A stretch of 7,313 bases of DNA, taken from positions 1 through 7,313 of the forward strand of contig JANTGX010000109.1 in NCBI GenBank assembly GCA_024762755.1, given 5' to 3'. Every line of letters begins with the position of its first letter. Positions within the stretch are counted from its first letter, which is position 1. The DNA comes from Gammaproteobacteria bacterium (GTDB lineage Bacteria > Pseudomonadota > Gammaproteobacteria > SZUA-152). The notes beneath the pieces were generated by a model that saw nothing but the letters and a program-made list of their open reading frames with translations, was not told where the DNA came from and searched no databases. Of the stretch, positions 4,268 to 7,313 are shown piece after piece. Both the position numbers and the translations under genes were made by a program.

Positions 4268-6022
4268 GTGGGCGTCGCCCCCCGCCCGCCTGCGGGCGAC
4301 GAGGGCCTGAGCGCCCTGCGGCGTCTTCTGCTGCAGCCAGAGCAGCGGCGTATCGAGGAGTTGGGCGAGCGCCTGGACGACCCCCGCCTGCGCGCGCGCG
4401 ACGTCGGCCGGGTGCTGCCCGAGGCCCTGCGCCTGAGCGCCACGGAGAGCGAGACGGGCGAATCCCTGAGCGAGGCCCTCGCCCCCACCGTCGAGACCAT
4501 CATCCACGACGCCGTGCGCCGCGACGGACGCCGTTTCGCCGACGCCCTGTATCCCGTCATCGGCCCGGCCATCCGCAAGGCCATGGCCGAGACCCTGAGG
4601 CAGATGCTGCAGTCCCTCAACGAGGTGCTGGAGCACAGTTTCTCGCGCCAGGGCCTGATGTGGCGTCTGGAGGCCTGGCGCAGCGGGCGCCCCTTCGCCG
4701 AGGTGGTGCTGCTGCACAGCCTGGAATTCCGTGTCGAACAGGTGTTTCTGATCCACCGCGAGAGCGGCATCCTGCTGCGCCACCTGAGTGCGCCCGACGT
4801 GGCCTTCGAGGACGCCGACCTGGTCTCCGCCATGCTCACGGCGATCCAGGACTTCATGCACGATTCGTTCTCCAGCGCCGGCAGGCAGCCCCTCGATGGT
4901 ATCCAGATGGGCGACCTCACCCTGTGGGTGGAGCAGGGCCCCGAGGCGGTCATCGCCGGGGCCATCCGTGGCACCCCGCCAGAGGCACTGCGCGGTGTGT
5001 TTCGCCGCGCGCTGGAGGCGATCCACCAGACCCAGGCCGCCGCCCTGCGTGAATTCCATGGCGATCCGGCGGCCTTCGAGACGGCCGAGGTGCAACACAT
5101 CCTCGAGGGCTGCCTGCAGGCCCGTTACCGAGAACGTCCGCGGCGGACCTCGCCACTGCTCATCGTCCTGCTGCTGGCCCTGCTCATCGGCAGTGGCTAT
5201 TGGGGCTTCCTGGTCCTGCGGGAGCAACAGGCCTTCGAGGCCTATCGCGAACGCCTGGACCGGGCCCCGGGCATCGTCGTGACCCAGGCGGTGGCCGACG
5301 GCGATGGCTATCGTATCGAGGGCCTGCGCGATCCGCTGGCCGTCGAGCCCCGCTCGCTGCTCGGCGACGCGCCCCTCCCGGTGGAGCGCCTGAGGTTCCG
5401 CTTCGAGCCCTATCAGGCCCTGGTGCCGGCCTTCGTCTTGACCCGTGCGCGGCGCCTGTTGCAACCACCGCCGACGGTGGATCTGACCTTGGATGGCGGG
5501 GTGCTGCGGTTGCGTGGCAGCGCCCCGGCCGCTTGGGTCGAAGAGGCCCGGCGCCTGGCCCTGGCCCTGCCGGGGGTGACGGCGCTGGACGACGGCGCGC
5601 TGCAGGATCCGGCCCGCGCCGAGTTGCAGTCTCTACGTGCCGACTTGGGCAGGCAGGTGATCCACTTCGGCGTGGACACCCCGCGGGGTGAGATCGATAC
5701 GCCGAGCCTCACGCGCCTGGCCGACGATCTCCGCCGCCTGCAGGCCCTGGCGCAGTCGCTGGGGCTGACGCCGCAGGTGACCCTGGTCGGACACAGTGAT
5801 GCCTCGGGCACGCCGGCGCGCAATCGCGCCCTCAGTGGCCAGCGGGCGCAGTGGCTGCGCCGGCAGTTGCTCGAACTGGGTGTCGATCCGGCCCTGCTCG
5901 CTGTGCGGGCCGCCGGCAGCGACGAACCGGCGAGCGACGCGCAGACGCCCCAAGGACGGGCGAAGAATCGCCGGGTCACCCTCGATGTCCGCCTCGACGG
6001 GGCGGGAGGAGAAACACCATGA
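4268..6022 (+). CDS. Membrane-anchored BON/OmpA-domain protein with large cytoplasmic region
   Basis: GTG 4268 is the likely start: GGGAAGG (4255-4261) lies 6 nt before it and the previous stop (TGA 4264-4266) is 1 nt away. The frame is open further upstream but would then overlap the coiled-coil gene. The 584-residue product has a long N-terminal region (1-294) rich in helices, without a signal peptide and with no domain I recognise. One transmembrane helix follows (about 296-318, LLIVLLLALLIGSGYWGFLV), preceded by Arg-rich RERPRR, which places the N-terminus inside. The periplasmic part has a BON-like segment (about 403-445, VDLTLDGGVLRLRGSAP then LPGVTALDD), possibly a divergent one before it (335-395), and an OmpA-like domain (465-581) with IHFGVD, GHSDASGTP (Asp511) and RAKNRRV. 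OmpA-like domains bind peptidoglycan through this conserved Asp and Arg. The topology is like MotB and other cell-wall anchors, but with a far larger cytoplasmic part. Its stop overlaps the GTPase start. Confidence 0.85.
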   Translation: MGVAPRPPAGDEGLSALRRLLLQPEQRRIEELGERLDDPRLRARDVGRVLPEALRLSATESETGESLSEALAPTVETIIHDAVRRDGRRFADALYPVIGPAIRKAMAETLRQMLQSLNEVLEHSFSRQGLMWRLEAWRSGRPFAEVVLLHSLEFRVEQVFLIHRESGILLRHLSAPDVAFEDADLVSAMLTAIQDFMHDSFSSAGRQPLDGIQMGDLTLWVEQGPEAVIAGAIRGTPPEALRGVFRRALEAIHQTQAAALREFHGDPAAFETAEVQHILEGCLQARYRERPRRTSPLLIVLLLALLIGSGYWGFLVLREQQAFEAYRERLDRAPGIVVTQAVADGDGYRIEGLRDPLAVEPRSLLGDAPLPVERLRFRFEPYQALVPAFVLTRARRLLQPPPTVDLTLDGGVLRLRGSAPAAWVEEARRLALALPGVTALDDGALQDPARAELQSLRADLGRQVIHFGVDTPRGEIDTPSLTRLADDLRRLQALAQSLGLTPQVTLVGHSDASGTPARNRALSGQRAQWLRRQLLELGVDPALLAVRAAGSDEPASDAQTPQGRAKNRRVTLDVRLDGAGGETP

Positions 6023-6519
6023 TGCGTAAGAAGGTCTGTCTCCTGGGGGCCTTTGCCGTGGGCAAGACCTCGCTGGTGGAGCGCTTCGTCAAGAGCCTGT
6101 TCAACGCCCGATACCAGACCTCGCTGGGGGTCAAGATCGACAAGAAGTCGCTGGTCATCGACGACCAGCCGCTGGAGTTGATCCTCTGGGATCTAGCCGG
6201 CGAAGACGAGTTCGTCAGTCTGCGCCTGCCCTATCTGCGCGGCGCCGCAGGGCTGCTGCTGGTGGTGGACGGCACCCGGCCGGAGACCCTGGATACCGCC
6301 CTGATGCTGCACGAAAAGGCCCTCGACGAGGTCGGCGAGGTGCCCTTCGTCCTGCTCATCAACAAGGCCGACTTGGCCGAGAGCTGGCACATCGATCCGC
6401 GCGACATCGATCGCCTGGTGGCCCGTGGCTGGAGCGTACTGGAGACCAGCGCCAAGACCGGCCACGGCGTGGAGGAGGCCTTCGTCACCCTGGGCAAAGA
6501 GATGTTGGGGGCCGAATGA
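6019..6519 (+). CDS. Ras/Rab-like small GTPase
   Basis: The 166-residue product is a minimal G domain with all five motifs. G1 is GAFAVGKT (10-17), G2 lies in YQTSLGVKI (32-40), G3 is WDLAGEDEF (57-65), G4 is NKAD (115-118) and G5 is ETSAKTG (142-148). Spacing and the switch I pattern Y-x-x-S-L-G-V are Rab-like, unlike the translation or Era/Obg GTPases. Two differences stand out: Ser35 takes the place of the Mg-binding Thr of Ras/Rab switch I, and Glu62 replaces the catalytic Gln (Ras Gln61), which predicts slow intrinsic hydrolysis or reliance on a GAP. There is no C-terminal Cys for lipid attachment, so membrane recruitment would need a partner. ATG 6019 has GGGAGGA 8 nt upstream; a second ATG follows at 6022. 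It overlaps the OmpA-domain gene by 4 bp (ATGA) and the next gene by 4 bp, so translational coupling is likely. Confidence 0.92.
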   Translation: MMRKKVCLLGAFAVGKTSLVERFVKSLFNARYQTSLGVKIDKKSLVIDDQPLELILWDLAGEDEFVSLRLPYLRGAAGLLLVVDGTRPETLDTALMLHEKALDEVGEVPFVLLINKADLAESWHIDPRDIDRLVARGWSVLETSAKTGHGVEEAFVTLGKEMLGAE

Positions 6520-7313
6520 TCGACGAGCTGCCACCGGCGGTCGCCAGAGATCTGCTACAGCAGTGCCTGCAACAAGACGCCAGCGCCTACCTGCAGATCG
6601 GCAAGGACGGCCGCCTCGACGACATGGGTGGTGATCTGGCCTGCTTCGGCCTGCAGGGTCTGATGCCGGGTGAGCCGGCGGCGGCGCAGCTGTTGTTTCT
6701 CGAGGGCATGCTGCCCCTGGACGAGACCCCGTTGACCCTGGCCGCGGTGGAACTCGGCCCGGATCGCTATGCCGATATCCACCTCCTGCCCGAACCCCGC
6801 CGCGACTGGGTGGTGCTGATCGACCGCAGCAAGAGCCTGTATTGGCGCGCCCAGGCGCAGCAGAAGGCCAATGAACTCAACCTCTTGCGCCGTCGCCTGC
6901 AGCGTCTGGAATCCGCCCGCCCGGCGCCGCTGGAGACGGCCCATGCCATGCCCGTGCCGATCCTGTGCAATGCCCTCGACATGGTGGTGCTGGAGCAGCA
7001 CGCCGACGGCAGCTTTCAGCTGGTGGGTGCACCGCCAGCGGGCTTCGACGCGCTGTGCGGCAAACTGTGGCAGGCCGGTGAGGGACTGCGCCCGCAGCAG
7101 GAATTTCCCTTTCTGGAGAATTTTCTCGTCGAGGCGGAGCAGGCCTGGGAGCACGCCACCACCCCGCTGCGCTCCGGCCCCTGGGTGGAGACGGATGCGC
7201 GGGGCGGGGAACAGGCGCTGGAGGCCGTCGCCCTGCGCTGGGCCGGGCGGCGCCTGCTGGTGATCGAACTGCTCGGTGAGCGCTACGAGGAACATCGCGG
7301 CTTCTTGCAGATG
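6516..7313 (+). CDS. PAS-like sensor protein, probable histidine kinase N-terminus (partial)
   Basis: The frame starts at ATG 6516, overlapping the GTPase stop (ATGA), and is open for 266 codons to the end of the window. Residues 20-105 look like a divergent PAS-type sensory module (AYLQIGKDGRLDDMGGD, then strands ending DWVVLIDRS). A coiled coil follows (108-133, QAQQKANELNLLRRRLQRLE). A second module covers about 147-255 (PVPILCNALDMVVLEQHADGSFQLVG to RRLLVIELLG). The visible end, ERYEEHRGFLQM, has the character of the linker helix that leads into a kinase or cyclase output domain in PAS sensors. The catalytic part lies beyond the window, so the output type is inferred. No membrane segment or signal peptide is visible, so it should be cytoplasmic, perhaps an effector or regulator of the GTPase. 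Confidence is high that it is a gene and lower for the function. Confidence 0.7.
   Translation, partial: MIDELPPAVARDLLQQCLQQDASAYLQIGKDGRLDDMGGDLACFGLQGLMPGEPAAAQLLFLEGMLPLDETPLTLAAVELGPDRYADIHLLPEPRRDWVVLIDRSKSLYWRAQAQQKANELNLLRRRLQRLESARPAPLETAHAMPVPILCNALDMVVLEQHADGSFQLVGAPPAGFDALCGKLWQAGEGLRPQQEFPFLENFLVEAEQAWEHATTPLRSGPWVETDARGGEQALEAVALRWAGRRLLVIELLGERYEEHRGFLQM

Noticed and set aside
3709..5464. Long minus-strand open frames opposite the operon
   Set aside because: They are antisense to the coiled-coil and OmpA-domain genes and have low-complexity translations without motifs.

Overview
The window is GC-rich, mostly coding proteobacterial DNA. Its left part looks like the edge of a nitrogen-fixation (nif) region: a Rieske [2Fe-2S] gene, a NifX/NafY-family cofactor-binding gene and a NifA-like sigma-54 activator. 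Its right part is a tightly packed operon around a eukaryote-like small GTPase and a membrane-anchored OmpA-domain protein. A free-living gammaproteobacterial diazotroph fits best, but that placement is inferred from gene content and base composition, not from a marker gene.

Left region (1-1244, + strand). A small Rieske gene starts at ATG 86 behind an AAGGAGG ribosome-binding site. It is broken after codon 46 by a fold-back insertion of about 273 bp (about 224-496). The insertion has 33-bp terminal inverted repeats (32/33 matched) and two further stem-loops inside. The gene resumes in the same frame at about 497 and ends at 724. The insertion brings an in-frame TAA at 230-232, so the gene is a pseudogene. 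A 14-bp stem-loop follows, then a 127-residue NifX/NafY-like gene (795-1178) whose last five codons, stop included, are tandemly duplicated downstream.

Centre (1245-3366, - strand). A 528-residue NifA-like activator (GAF, AAA+, Fis-type HTH) converges on the NifX-like gene. Upstream of it lie a 12-bp tandem repeat and a strong Shine-Dalgarno sequence that does not serve the annotated ATG. Next comes an 80-residue DUF2892 membrane-protein gene with a clear intrinsic terminator and a plausible sigma-54 -24/-12 promoter.

Divergent intergenic region (3367-3723). It holds the sigma-54 promoter and a perfect 24-bp palindrome at 3555-3578.

Right region (3724-7313 end, + strand). Four genes follow with no real gaps: a 180-residue coiled-coil protein; a 584-residue protein with a long cytoplasmic part, one membrane helix, a BON-like segment and an OmpA-like peptidoglycan-binding domain; a 166-residue Ras/Rab-like GTPase with Glu in place of the catalytic Gln; and a PAS-like sensor protein running off the window. 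The last three are joined by 4-bp ATGA overlaps or an equally tight junction. I read them as one system that may couple the cell envelope to a GTPase switch and a signalling output. This operon and the disrupted Rieske gene are the two most interesting things here.
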